Shown here: in pieces, positions 21,419-31,669 of the stretch | How positions within the stretch are numbered: the stretch's first letter is position 1 | Layout of the letters: each line of letters begins with the position of its first letter | Origin: Pelargonium cotyledonis | Taxonomy: Eukaryota > Streptophyta > Magnoliopsida > Geraniales > Geraniaceae | DNA: 35,032 bases | NCBI GenBank assembly: GCA_036897625.1 | Contig: JAYMTA010000204.1 | Location: forward strand, 1 to 35,032 | Direction: 5' to 3' | Program-made: the position numbers and the translations under genes | The notes under the pieces: generated by a model | Told to the model about the DNA's origin: nothing | Seen by the model: the letters and a program-made list of their open reading frames with translations, nothing else | Databases searched by the model: none

Positions 21419-23819
21419 ATGGCTACGCAAAATGGGGGAGTGGTTACTAGCAAGAAATGGAATGGAGTGTCAACATTTAAGGTATGATTATACCAACTTT
21501 TGTGGCTGCGGTTTCACTTATGTCCCTAAGATTGTTGATTTTGTTTTTTAATTATGCTTGCAAGTGTTGGTGTATTTGTGAATTTTGATTATTTTGAACC
21601 CGTAGGAGCGAACTTTACATGGAAAGGACCGATCACGGCCTATCTCAACTGCTATAGATTCACAAACTCAATCACGTTGCCTGGTGTGTTTGGGAAATAG
21701 CAGTTGCCAAATAGTTCGTTCCAGGACAAAGTTGATGAGCATTTTGATTGCGAAGAGGAACCCTCAAGAAGCTCACGCCGTTTTCAGCAATTTAACTGAA
21801 GAAGGACACAAGCCAACTCTGGTCACGTACACTACTCTTGTAGCGGCCTTGACTCTCATGAAGCGTTTTGAACTAATTCCATCACTCATCTCTAAGGTGG
21901 AAGAGAATGGTATGAAACCCGATTCAATACTCTACAATTCCATGATCAATGCTTTCTCTGAATCAGGAAATGTTAAGGAAGCATTGGAAATCTTTTGGAA
22001 CATGAAGAAGAGTGGATGTGAGCCCACAACCAGCACTTTTAATACCCTTATTAAAGGGTTCGGGGTTGCCGGTCAGCCCGAAGAGTCATTGAAACTCCTA
22101 GAGCTAATGTCACGAGAAGAAAATGTGAATCCAAATGACCGAACCTACAACATTCTCATCAAAGCTTGGTGTGATAACAAGAACTTGAGAGAAGCGTTTA
22201 ATGTGGTACATAAGATGGTAGCATCGGGTATGCGACCAGATATTGTCACATACAACACAATAGCTAGTGCTTATGCTCGGAATGGAGAGACAAGCAAGGC
22301 CGAGGGAATGATATTGGAGATGCAGAACCACAAAGTGGGGCCCAATGAGCGCACATGTGGCATCATTGTAAATGGGTACTGTAAAGAAGGTAACATGACA
22401 GATGCTTTGAGGTTTGTGTACAGAATGAAGAATCTCGGGGTGCATCCAAATCTTGTTGTTTTCAACACTCTGATCAAAGGGTTTCTTGACATTACGGACA
22501 GTGATGGAGTTGACGAGGTGACTTTCAATCTTCAATACTCGTTTCTTTGATTCTCTCTTGAATAAAAGTCTTCTTTGAATCACCTTCAAGTTACTTATAA
22601 AGATGAATAGTCAATTTCCTTTGTTTGAGAGGGTCTATACGCATTTCTTAGGTTCCCTCGTGAACTATCCTCATGCCTACCCAAAATGAGGATACAATAC
22701 GAGTACATGAGGGTATGAGGGGAAAAGTATAATTGTAATTAACTTATCCTCAATTTTTACAAAAAAAAAAAAAAAAGGAAAGTGGATACTGATTTTGGGA
22801 CGAAGGGATTTTCAAAGTATTGAGGAAAAAAGAGTTCAACATGGAAGTGTTGAACGTAACCTTTCTTGTGATGGGTTCCAAGTATGCAATAGAAAGGTTA
22901 AGGATACATTATAGCTTCCAATAATCAATGGCTCTAGCATTAACAATTAGCATATAAATTTGGACAGGCACTGACGTTGATGCAAGAATTTGGAGTCAAA
23001 CCTGACGTGGTCACATTTAGCACCATCATGAATGCTTGGTGCTCAGCAGGGCTTATGGACAAGTGCCAGGAGATATTCGATGACATGATAAAGAAGTGCA
23101 TAGAACCCGACATTCATGCATTCAGCATTCTAGCAAAAGGCTACGTGCGTGCTGGAGAGCCTGGGAATGCTGAGTCACTCTTGACTTCCATGGACAAATC
23201 CGGCGTGTACCCTAATGTTGTGATCTTCACCACCATCATCAGCGGGTGGTGCAGCGCAGGCAAAATGGAGCGCGCCATGAATGTGTACCACAAAATGTGC
23301 AAAATGGGCATTTCCCCGAATCTCAAAACTTTTGAGACACTAATATGGGGATTCGGAGAAGCAAAACATCCCTCAAAAGCTGAAGAGTTGCTCCAAGTTA
23401 TGAGAAAGAAAGGTGTTCCTCCTCGCAAGAGCACTATTCAGCTCGTTGCAGATTCTTGGCATGCCATTGGTTTAGTAAATGAAGCCAAAAGAGTTGTGAA
23501 CGAAGCATATGGCAATGTCCCTAAACCGATACCAACGAATGGTTTAGAACAAGTTTATCTGAAGCAAGATCTTTTGCAGATACCCGGAGTTGTGATTAGT
23601 AATCAAAATAGTCCAGCTGCTACAAACATAAGAAGCCCGATGCTCGGGAAAGGTTCTGCAGGGTCTGCATTGACATCACGAGCCACGCGAACTGTCACAA
23701 AATCTTTTTTTGTGTCTACGTTTCGTGTGCAGCGCAATGTGTGCGGGAAGCAGTTTCGGAGTCAGCCTGAGATTGGTGGGAGGTTTGTAAATTCATGTAG
23801 AATGGTGTTTTTGCACTGA
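21419..23819 (+). CDS. P-class pentatricopeptide repeat protein (At5g25630-like)
   Basis: Three coding exons: 21419-21481 (21 codons), 21606-22517 (304) and 22968-23819 (283 plus stop), all in phase 0, giving 608 residues. The N-terminus has a cysteine-bearing segment ([20 protein letters not shown]) shared with the Arabidopsis At5g25630/At5g21222 group. It is followed by an almost unbroken run of about a dozen 35-residue PPR motifs such as [20 protein letters not shown] and [21 protein letters not shown]-class PPR proteins bind single-stranded RNA, usually in mitochondria or chloroplasts; no obvious transit peptide is seen here, so location is open. The last about 75 residues lie outside the repeats. 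If the 450-bp second intron is retained, the protein stops about 11 residues after the exon end. Confidence 0.92.
22518..22967 (+). other. Second intron of the PPR gene
   Basis: The donor is GTGACT after 'gatggagttgacgag', and the acceptor 'tttggacag' precedes GCACTGACG. Splicing restores an unbroken PPR motif ([16 protein letters not shown]). It contains a 16-bp A tract near 22761. Confidence 0.8.
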
Positions 23820-24382
23820 TGATTATGCTCAAGTATCTGAATTTTGAGCAAGAACTATAAGAAGATTTGTGTAATTGATTACAATATTTATAAAGTACTT
23901 TCCCATACTATTTATTCATAATAGTAATGGAAATGTCATTTTTCTAGTACTTTGTTCCTGTTGTATCTTAAATATTTGATCAAATCACTAATCAATAGTG
24001 TATTATCATGTTAGATACAATTACACCAGCAATGCTTGCTGGAAGTCTAAATGGATCGGGTTAAAGAACACGAGTTTTCTCGGACAACTTTTCATCAGTT
24101 TTGATGTGTGTCGACACTCAGTGAAAAAAGATAGGACCAATAAAAATTGCAAAATATGAATGAGTTTGTTTAAGCATGAGACAATGATAACGGTTTGTCC
24201 GAATTAACCCATCTCATCCGTTAACTTAATAACTCGATAAACTTACCTGTCCAACCTCCGACTCGATTTTAAAAATGAAAATTATTAGGTGACACTGTAT
24301 CACCATTTCTTGCAATTTTTGGGGGAAATTAAAAAATCCTATAAGAATCTTAATAGCAACTATTTGGGGAAAAGATAGAGAC
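23820..24382. other. Intergenic region between the PPR and PLSP1 genes
   Basis: Contains the PPR 3' untranslated region and the PLSP1 promoter and leader. No gene, RNA or defined element ends were recognised. Confidence 0.45.
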
Positions 24383-27094
24383 ATGACTTCCATATCTCTT
24401 CATGCATTTGCTCTATTGCCTTCCCTCAGAAACCCTAATTTCATAATTCTCAGCTACCCTCAAATCTCAAAATCCCCAAATTCCACTCAAACCCATTTCA
24501 ATTCCCTCTCCAAAACCCCAACTTTTCTAGAATTCAGCGTCATTCCAAGACCCAGAACCCACCTTCAGAGACTGAGCTGCAATGGGTCCAAGGACTCAGC
24601 TGAAGAGAGCAAGGAAGTGTCGGACAGCGGCGGCGGAGGAGGAGAGGAGGAGAAGAAGAATGGCGGGCTCTTGCCGGAGTGGCTGAAATTTTCCGGCGAC
24701 GACGCAACAACGGTTATTGCGGCGGTTGTGGTGTCGCTGGCGTTCCGGTCGTTCGTGGCGGAGCCGAGGTTCATTCCTTCGCTGTCGATGTATCCGACAT
24801 TTGATGTTGGAGATCGAATTGTTGCAGAAAAGGTACTTTTTTTGGTTCCTTTGTTCGTTTGTTTGTTTTGTTACAATTGATGTTATTTAGAAATTAGAAT
24901 CTTAGTATGTTACTTGAAGAACTATGGTTATCGAAATCATGAAAAGTTGATGCTTTTTGTTTATGTTTTTGTGTATAGAAGTTGACAGTTTCAAGTAACT
25001 ACTGAGGTTTAGTACTTAACTTGAATCCGAGAAGGAAAGAGCGTTGAAGAGATTGTTTTTGAGATTAAATTAGATGATGACGTGAAAATTCTGTATGTGT
25101 AGTGTGATAAAGAGAAGCTGAGGATGTTTCGTAAATTATTGATGACAGATGCTGAGTTCGGTGTTTTAGAATGTAGACTAAATTTAGTGGTTAGCAAATG
25201 ACGGATAGCTGAATTTTTTGGGACTCAACATGAACACAAAACCATTATTAGAAGTGTAGAAACTCCAAACACGGACATGGCATGATTACAAAATAAGTAA
25301 GCTCAAACACAGTTTATTTCGTGTCACGTGTCGGAGACCTGAACTGCTAGCTCTAGGTTAGATGTTGTATTTGTTGATGATGTATGTAATGCCATGAACC
25401 AATTACGTAAAAGTTTGCATGAAAATCTGAGGTGTAATTGGATATGAATCATATGATGTACCTTTTATTTGGAACCCTAATAAGTTAATTGTCATACTTT
25501 TGCGATCAAAATCACGAAAGATTGATTCTTTTTATGTTTCTCTATATAGAAGTTGACAGTTTGAAATGACTTCAAAGGGTTAGTACTTAACTTGAATCTG
25601 AAGGAAAGAGCATTGAAGAGCATTTTTGAGATTAAATTAGATGATGAAGCAAAACTGTTTTATGTATAGTGATAAACAGAATCTGAGGATGGTCCAGGGT
25701 CGGTAAAATATAGATCACAGAAGCTTGAGACCTTAGGGTTTATTTTGAACAAATTGGCGGAGTTTAGAATGTGGATAATATTCCCTATTTAGTGCAGTGA
25801 ACATTTCATTTTCTTATACTTGATGGATGTTAAAAAACTTGTGGGTGTTATTTCTTAGAAACCGATTATTATGCCACTGAACTAGAAATATACTACATTG
25901 TTTTCCTATCAATGATTCAAATCCATTAGCAAGTGGGCTGTCCCGGAACAAATCGTTCTCGGTAACTTCAGATGTGATTGTTGAATATATCTTTATGTTA
26001 TTTCATGTTGTATGTATGAGACAGATCTTTTAATTCAAAATTTCAGGTTTCATACCATTTCAGAAAGCCATGTGCAAATGATATTGTGATTTTTAAAAGT
26101 CCGCCAGCTCTTCAGCAAGTGGGATACACCGACGATGATGTCTTCATTAAACGTATTGTTGCCAAGGAAGGTGATGTTGTGGAGGTGAGTCTTTCACGCC
26201 TCTGTTTAGTTTAGTTACATGTATTTGGAGCAATCACTAACTACATACCTCTAGAATATTTTGCATTATGTTATGAAATTGCACGAGAAGATGATACTTG
26301 TGAAAAATGGAAGGCATTGATTCTTCTAAACGATGAAAACACATATACTGACAGGACGTTATTTGTCAAGCACATCTAATCTTCAAGATAGCGGTTTTGA
26401 GTCTTAAATTTAGCCTCAGAATCCAACTACGGTTATTGATTATTTGCAGGTTCGCCAAGGGAAGCTCATGGTTAATGGGGTTCTAAGAAACGAGAACTTC
26501 ATCCTCGAGCCACCTTCATACAACATGATGGAAATTGTAAGTATCATCATGTAACCTTTGGTATCTCTCATTTTAGCTCTTGTTTTTATGATTTTACGAG
26601 GTATGAGTTGTGGTAGCTACATGGTGTCGCCAATGGCTAACAAGCTGTTTGCTCACTATGTTTTGCTTGCCATTTCGTTTGGAAATTGATCAGTTTTGTA
26701 GTGCTTATGAACCGCCATGTTGCCTAATTCTACTACGCGGCCCTAATCTCAAATTTGGTTACAATGCAGCGTGTGCCCGAGAACTCAGTCTTCGTGATGG
26801 GTGACAATCGAAACAACAGCTACGATTCACATGTGTGGTAATATATTCTCCTCTCACGACATAAAAATTGTAACGATCTCAAAGATCTCGTGAACTTCTA
26901 GATTGTCACTATCGTTTTCATTCACTACTTATCGATTTACAATCTTTCCTTTGCTTAGGGGTCCCCTACCTGCCAAAAACATAATAGGAAGATCAGTGTT
27001 TCGATATTGGCCACCGAAGAGAATAGGCGGCACAGTTCTTGAAACTGGCTGCGCCATTGACAAGCAAGAGAGAGCTCCGGTTAAATCGGAATAG
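24383..27094 (+). CDS. PLSP1: Plastidic type I signal peptidase (thylakoid processing peptidase)
   Basis: Five exons: 24383-24832, 26047-26184, 26450-26536, 26770-26837 and 26959-27094, giving 292 residues with consistent phases. Residues 1 to about 65 are Ser/Thr-rich with few acidic residues, as in a chloroplast transit peptide. A Gly/Glu-rich linker follows, then one membrane segment ([17 protein letters not shown]). S26 family boxes are intact: the nucleophile Ser135 in [10 protein letters not shown], the general base Lys185 in [12 protein letters not shown], and box [15 protein letters not shown], with a [11 protein letters not shown] tail. The Arabidopsis homologue Plsp1 (At3g24590) removes thylakoid-transfer signals and matures Toc75. 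Length and motifs match a working enzyme. The first intron is long (1,214 bp) and contains a duplication. Confidence 0.95.
24925..25695. repeat. Pair of ~200-bp direct repeats in PLSP1 intron 1
   Basis: Copies at about 24925-25120 and 25500-25695 share 'tagaagttgacagttt', 'ttagtacttaacttgaatc' and 'tgagattaaattagatgatg', offset by about 575 bp. They are diverged and lie within the intron, well clear of both splice sites. Confidence 0.85.
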
Positions 27095-27508
27095 AAATGC
27101 AGGCGATCGACTCGTTACTCGATTGGTTCAAAATGACAACGAGATGTGGAGATGTATAGGTTTTACCAGCTCTAGTGCCCATTCTAGCCCCGTTATCTGC
27201 CCATTCGAGAACAAATATTCCTCGCAATCAGCATTATGTCATGTTTACTCTATCGTCATATCAAGGGAAAATTACAGGAAACACGTGTGTATTTGTAACC
27301 TTCAACACTTCAACTAACGAGTAATAGTCATTTTACGCTCGAACTAATGGTGTCAATGACGAAAAGACCCTTGCAATCTATAGGTAACTTAAAGTTGCGA
27401 AAATATGTTTACCAAGTGCTGAAAGTGACAAATACAATGGTGCTTTGTATTCTCCTCTTATATTAATCTCTCCTAGTCTTAAATTTATGTTTTGGGAAAA
27501 ATTGAAGG

Positions 27509-27768
27509 TAGCGTTCGTTTAGGAAATTTTAAAGAATTGAGGACATGTTGGATATTATAAATTTGTAATTATTGCGTTCGTTTAGTTTATTTAGGAGGGC
27601 ATATTTGAAATTAAAAAAATATTTTATTTCTTCAAATGAGTTAAATAATTCAAAATTTGAAGGAATTGAAATACCACAATTCCTTAGAATTTAGATTTAT
27701 TTAACTCTTGGAAAAGATGATTTAAATATTTTAATTAAGTTAAAAAACACATTAAACGAAAGGCACTT
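27509..27768. mobile_element. MITE-like AT-rich element
   Basis: The segment begins GTAGCGTTCGTTTAG and ends in a stretch whose reverse complement is GTGCCTTTCGTTTAATG, an imperfect terminal inverted repeat. A second 'GCGTTCGTTTAG' occurs inside at 27574, which may mark a nested or rearranged copy. It has no coding capacity and no convincing target duplication was found, so the superfamily is left open. Confidence 0.45.
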
Positions 27769-27904
27769 TAGTGTTATACATCTCCTCTTGTATCACTCGT
27801 AAACATGTGTATGATGTAACAAAGTCAATAAATACTAACTAGTAAAGATATTATTGACCATACATATCTAACTAATTTTAACTAACTTTCTATAATAAAA
27901 AAAT

Positions 27905-28221
27905 GAGTAATGCTATATGTACAAAATTTTGTACAAAAAAAGTTGTACAAAATGATGTGTCAAACAAAGACACATGACACATCAATTTATTTATTGATGA
28001 GTTGGCTAAATTACAATGTGCCACGTGTACAGTAGGTTTAATAAACCGGACGCTCCGCGCCAGAAATTCATGGAAGGGTGGTAGTATCACATACGTCGGG
28101 TTTGTATTCGTTAAAACATAATTTTAAACCACAAAATATGAAAATTAAATGTGTCATGCAGGCTGCCACATCACTATATACACCAAATTTTGTACAAATT
28201 TTTGGACATTTAGTATTTTTC
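27905..28221. mobile_element. MITE-like element with GAGTAATGCTA ends
   Basis: The left end GAGTAATGCTATATGTACAA mirrors the right end: its reverse complement GAAAAATACTAAATGTCCAA can be aligned, and a second inner inverted match is built on 'caaaattttgtaca'. Flanks are TAAAAAAAT on the left and TAAAAAATG on the right, compatible with a worn 8-9 bp AT-rich target duplication of Mutator type. It has no coding capacity. Confidence 0.5.
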
Positions 28222-28369
28222 TAAAAAATGTACTCATCATTGCGTAACAAAAATTGAAGAAAAACATGAAACTTATTTTAAAACGGATTGATGGGACATT
28301 ATTTAGTGTATATGTATAATCTTAAAAATTCTATAGTTTTATTTTTGAATAACAAGATCAAAAAATAAT

Positions 28370-29095
28370 TTATTATAGCGGCGGCTTTAGGGTGTGCTGC
28401 CTGTGTGGCGGCCGATTGCGTAAGCAATTGCTGGCGTACAGGTCCAACGAAGGCGGGTTTCATTTTAATAGTGGTCTTTCCCACTTTGTACGTGCTTAAG
28501 GTTTTGGAGTAGATTTTGTCGGTTGTTCAGCAGTGGTGAGAGTGAGTAGGAGGGGCGACAAGTTCTGGAGAGGTGGTGAGTACAGGTCCGCTTCACCAGG
28601 AGGAAACGACGAGAGGTGTGCAAATCGGGACGTTTGTGCAAGATTCGACTCGGTGAGATCGGAAGTGGCAGGTTCAAGGTGCAGAAGAGCTAGGAATTGG
28701 TGGAGCTGAAAAGGCGGGCCAGGCTGATCCGGCCCGCTTAGGAGAGTAGGTAGGTTAGGTGCCGGGTTGTTCCGGCGCGGGTTGGGGGAGGAGGTTGGTG
28801 GGGTGTCGGTTGGTGCCGGCACGGGTAGGTATGGTGGGGGTATTTTGGTACTATGTAGCCGACAGAGATCTCTTGTAGGGTCTTTGTTTGTCAGTTGCTG
28901 ATTAATTAGCTGCGTAGATTTTCTTTTATTTTTGATTTTTTTTTGGGTTGGTTGTCTCGTTGGGGGCGAGACACGATATTAGGATCTGTTTCTCCGGATT
29001 CCTAGAACAACCTGATCTCCTAGATCAGTTTAGGTTGTATCTAAATTTGGTTCAAGCAATAATAATCAGGATATTATTATTTTAAAAAAATAACA
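28370..29095 (+). mobile_element. GC-rich retroposon-like unit ending in three hairpins and an A-rich tail
   Basis: The stretch from about 28370 is markedly more GC-rich than its surroundings. It then passes through a T-rich segment and three consecutive perfect stem-loops (28953-28973, 29007-29038, 29058-29081) into 'tttaaaaaaataac'. A structured 3' end with an A-rich tail suggests an RNA-copied element such as the 3' part of a LINE. A proline-rich open frame on the minus strand (28496-28822) has no recognisable family. The assignment is tentative. Confidence 0.35.
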
Positions 29096-29460
29096 ATTTA
29101 TTATAATTTATATGAACAATTTATAACATATTATTAGAAGAAAAATATTACAGCTTTTGCGTTTGATTCCTATTATTAGAAGAAAAATAACACACCTGTG
29201 GTTTATACACCCAAAAAAAACAATTTTTATATTCAAATGGGTAGGTCTATTAATGAAATATACGAACCACTTAATTATATAGATTTGACGCAGAAATAAT
29301 CTTATTATTAAATGAGTTGTGGTAACTAATCAACACAAACTCGGTTAAGTTGGACCGAAACCTAGTTAAATAGGTGTCCTTCACGATTGACCAAAATTGC
29401 AAATCAAATTTATCTTTCATAATAATTTAATAAGAATAATCATTTTATTAAGATAATTAA
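29096..29460. other. AT-rich stretch with nothing recognised
   Basis: Very AT-rich DNA with short direct repeats ('attattagaagaaaaata' twice near 29130 and 29172). No coding or element signature. Confidence 0.4.
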
Positions 29461-29805
29461 CTTCTCAAGGCCGAGACTCTAGCGATTCGGGATGCGGTCC
29501 GGTGGGTGTGGGACCGGAGATGGTATGACATGAAAGTTGAGTCCAATGCAAGTGAAGTGGTTAATGCAATTCAGACCAGAGGGGAGGGTGACATCTATGC
29601 CTTTGGTCAGATTATAACTGATATTTGCTATCTAGCTGCTCAATTTCATTTTATTTGTTTTAGTTATATTTTTCAGTATGCGGACCGAGTTGCCGATGCT
29701 TTAGTTAGGTTCTCGTCTCTCATTCGAGATGGCCTTTGCATTTTGATGATCTTGTTTTCTTCTTCTTTTTTTGTTGGGATTTTCAGTTTTGGCTCTGTGA
29801 TTTAG
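29461..29805 (+). pseudogene. RNase H-like (RVT_3) domain fragment
   Basis: The plus strand encodes LKAETLAIRDAVRWVWDRRW, VESNASEVVNAI, IITDICYLAAQFHF and YADRVADALVRFSSL in that order. This is the second half of the plant RVT_3 RNase H-like domain found at the end of LINE polyproteins and in small stand-alone genes. The catalytic first half is missing; a stop lies just before the visible part, and the frame ends at 29805 in a hydrophobic tail. It is probably the remnant of a LINE. Confidence 0.7.
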
Positions 29806-30099
29806 TTGAGCTTTTTAGAGTTTTTGATTGAGATGGTTGAGTTGCGTTCCAGAAACTTTGGAAATGTGGGTCTTAACTACCATGTTCTTAAGTCCATTTT
29901 CCTTAGCAGCCAAACAGCATATAGGATGTTTAGCAATTGAGGGTTCTTGATTTTGAGGGTTATCAAGCTGAGAAGTGGTTTTGTCAATTTGTGTTGCAGT
30001 CTTGTTGGGGGTTTAGGTTTGTCAATTTGTGTTCTTAAGGTTCACTGTGGTTTTGGTAAAAATGGTGACTGGATCACTGCATTTATATATATTTTCAGG

Positions 30100-30495
30100 A
30101 TGGGCGAACGTTTTTCATATAACATACCGCTGATCTGTGGAATAGCCGGTTGCAGCAACAAAGTTCAATATAATTGCAATATCTGTGACCAGTGTGTAAC
30201 ACTAAATCTTAGAGACAACATTGGAGTGATATGTCAAATGGAGGGATGTGAGAACATGGTAGCTTACAAATCTAAGGTGGTATGTGTGACATGTCACGAT
30301 GCAAAGCGACATGACGTTAGAGTCGGGGGATACCTTGCTTCAGTTCGTGCCAACAGTACAGGAGGCTTGCGAGTTTTCTACCCCGACACGAAGACAGCAC
30401 AATGCCACTCATGTGCAGGAGTTGCAAAAACTGGTTTGGGCGTGCTACTGAAATTGAGCAAACCTGAACATGAATTTTGGCCTTCAGAGGCTTAA
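30100..30495 (+). CDS. Cysteine-rich hypothetical protein with a tandem CxxC finger
   Basis: 131 codons starting at an ATG directly behind an acceptor-like 'atttatatatattttcag' (30098), so it may be the last exon of a longer gene. Two copies of one motif are visible. Cys13, Cys18, Cys29 and Cys32 give C-x4-C-x10-C-x2-C, and Cys45, Cys50, Cys62 and Cys65 give C-x4-C-x11-C-x2-C. Between the cysteines both copies share G-C-x-N-x-V-x-Y. A further CHSC pair is at residues 102-105. This pattern suggests two small zinc-binding modules. I do not recognise the family. From about residue 117 to the stop the frame runs antisense through a copied piece of the LEA_2 gene, so the C-terminus is accidental. 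It could be a captured gene piece rather than a working gene. Confidence 0.45.
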   Translation: MGERFSYNIPLICGIAGCSNKVQYNCNICDQCVTLNLRDNIGVICQMEGCENMVAYKSKVVCVTCHDAKRHDVRVGGYLASVRANSTGGLRVFYPDTKTAQCHSCAGVAKTGLGVLLKLSKPEHEFWPSEA

Positions 30496-30563
30496 AAGCT
30501 CTCCAAATAATCATACAAAATGCAGCGAAAACCAAAGAGATCGAAAACAGAACGATCACAACC
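30451..30563 (-). repeat. Duplicated fragment of LEA_2 exon 1 and its splice donor
   Basis: About 113 bp closely match 34647-34760 in the same orientation. On the minus strand the copy still reads VLFSISLVFAAFC.IIWRAF, the membrane segment of the LEA_2 protein, then KAKIHVQ, the donor and about ten bases of intron. Homology stops at 30563, where a 'cagaggcggagccagg' sequence begins. Confidence 0.85.
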
Positions 30564-30610
30564 AGAGGCGGAGCCAGGTGGGCCGTAGTAGGCGTAGGCC
30601 CACCCTACCC
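30563..30610. mobile_element. Possible transposon terminus
   Basis: CAGAGGCGGAGCCAGGTGG followed by a short GGCC-rich stretch resembles the terminal sequence of several plant DNA transposons (CAGRGGCGGANCCAGG type). The matching opposite end was not found in the window, so only one end is proposed. Confidence 0.35.
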
Positions 30611-30721
30611 CTCTAAATTCGATTTATATTTATATATATTTTTGTCCTATTCATTTATATTTTTCTCTTTAAATGAGTTCACTCAATTCAACTCAAAGAA
30701 ATACTAATGTGAGCTACCAAT

Positions 30722-31090
30722 TCCCTCCTGGATGATTTTTACAATATAATACATACATATTTATAGGGATATTGGAGTTCTATACTCTTAATACGTAAAT
30801 GACACTTGTGCGGTGGGATGTTATAATTGTTTGAATGTTAGGACACTTGTCATCTTGCATAAGATAAATGCTTGCATTCAAGACACAGTACTTCTAGAAA
30901 TGAGTGTATTATAAGTTAACATACAATTACAATGCTCATATATAGTTTTTTTTTGTTTCTTCAATTATTCTTTTATTTGTGTGTGCGCGTACGCGTTAGT
31001 TTATTCATAAATACTCTCGTATTCATTATCGTGTCTCATACAAAATTTTGATCAATTCAATGAGAATATTAATTTTAACTTAAAAATTTA
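30722..31090. other. AT-rich intergenic stretch
   Basis: No gene, RNA or element ends recognised. Confidence 0.4.
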
Positions 31091-31093
31091 CTA

Positions 31094-31250
31094 CTCCCTC
31101 CGTCCCAAAATGAGTGTCTTGTTTCTATTTTTTGCAAAAATTAAGAATTACAAGATAATTTAATGTGTTTCCAATATAACCCTCACTTTCTTCACCTATG
31201 CAGATTTACTCATGTGAATAAGTGATAAGGGTAATATGGGAATAACAATA
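31094..31250. mobile_element. Stowaway-like MITE, one end only
   Basis: CTCCCTCCGTCCC directly after a TA dinucleotide (31092-31093) is the classic Stowaway (Tc1/mariner) terminal repeat. The text continues 'aaaatgagtgtcttgtttc', as in intact copies. No reciprocal GGGACGGAGGGAG end appears downstream, so the element is truncated and its right border is approximate. Confidence 0.65.
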
Positions 31251-31331
31251 AAACGAATATAGCCCAAGAACATTTACTCTCGAAATAAAGCTAAGGCGCA
31301 AGCAATCCAAAAGTTTGATAAACTAAGCAAC

Positions 31332-31526
31332 TTAGAAGCTAACGTAGTCTTCGAGCAACTTGATTTTCTCGGCAACCAAACACAAGATATCATCGGGGAT
31401 CGTCGACCAATCTGCTTCTTTTGATAAAGCTACGTTTTTTCTGCTTCTCTTCTTCGGCGGCTGTTCGGATTTTCTGGTTGAACCTCTTTTGTTCAACGAC
31501 ACGACCGTTCTCAGCTTCGACTCCAT
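31332..31526 (-). pseudogene. Truncated F-box gene (N-terminus only)
   Basis: 64 codons from the ATG at 31526. A basic stretch (PPKKRSRK) leads into DWSTIPDDILCLVAEKIKLLEDYVSF, the first half of an F-box of the type seen in plant F-box/DUF295 proteins. The frame then stops (TAA) exactly where 'GAVCKSW'-like sequence should follow. F-box proteins are SCF substrate adaptors that bind SKP1; this piece lacks half of that domain and any substrate-binding part, so it is almost certainly not functional. An in-frame ATG four codons upstream would extend it slightly. Confidence 0.65.
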
Positions 31527-31669
31527 TGCTGACCTCAAAACAGGACTGTACTTGTTAAGGTTTTGACTTTTACACTGTTACTATGTTTATGTTTTTGCTT
31601 TGTTTGACTTTGAGTAGAACTAGGACTAAAGCCTCAAACAATTTAGTTCAGTTCAGTTCAGTTCGGAGA

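Noticed and set aside
22110..22589. 159-codon minus-strand frame
   Set aside because: Antisense to PPR repeats, which often leave the opposite frame open; no recognisable motif.
28496..28822. Proline-rich 108-codon minus-strand frame
   Set aside because: GC-rich sequence composition explains it; no family, no splice signals, and the segment looks retroposon-derived.
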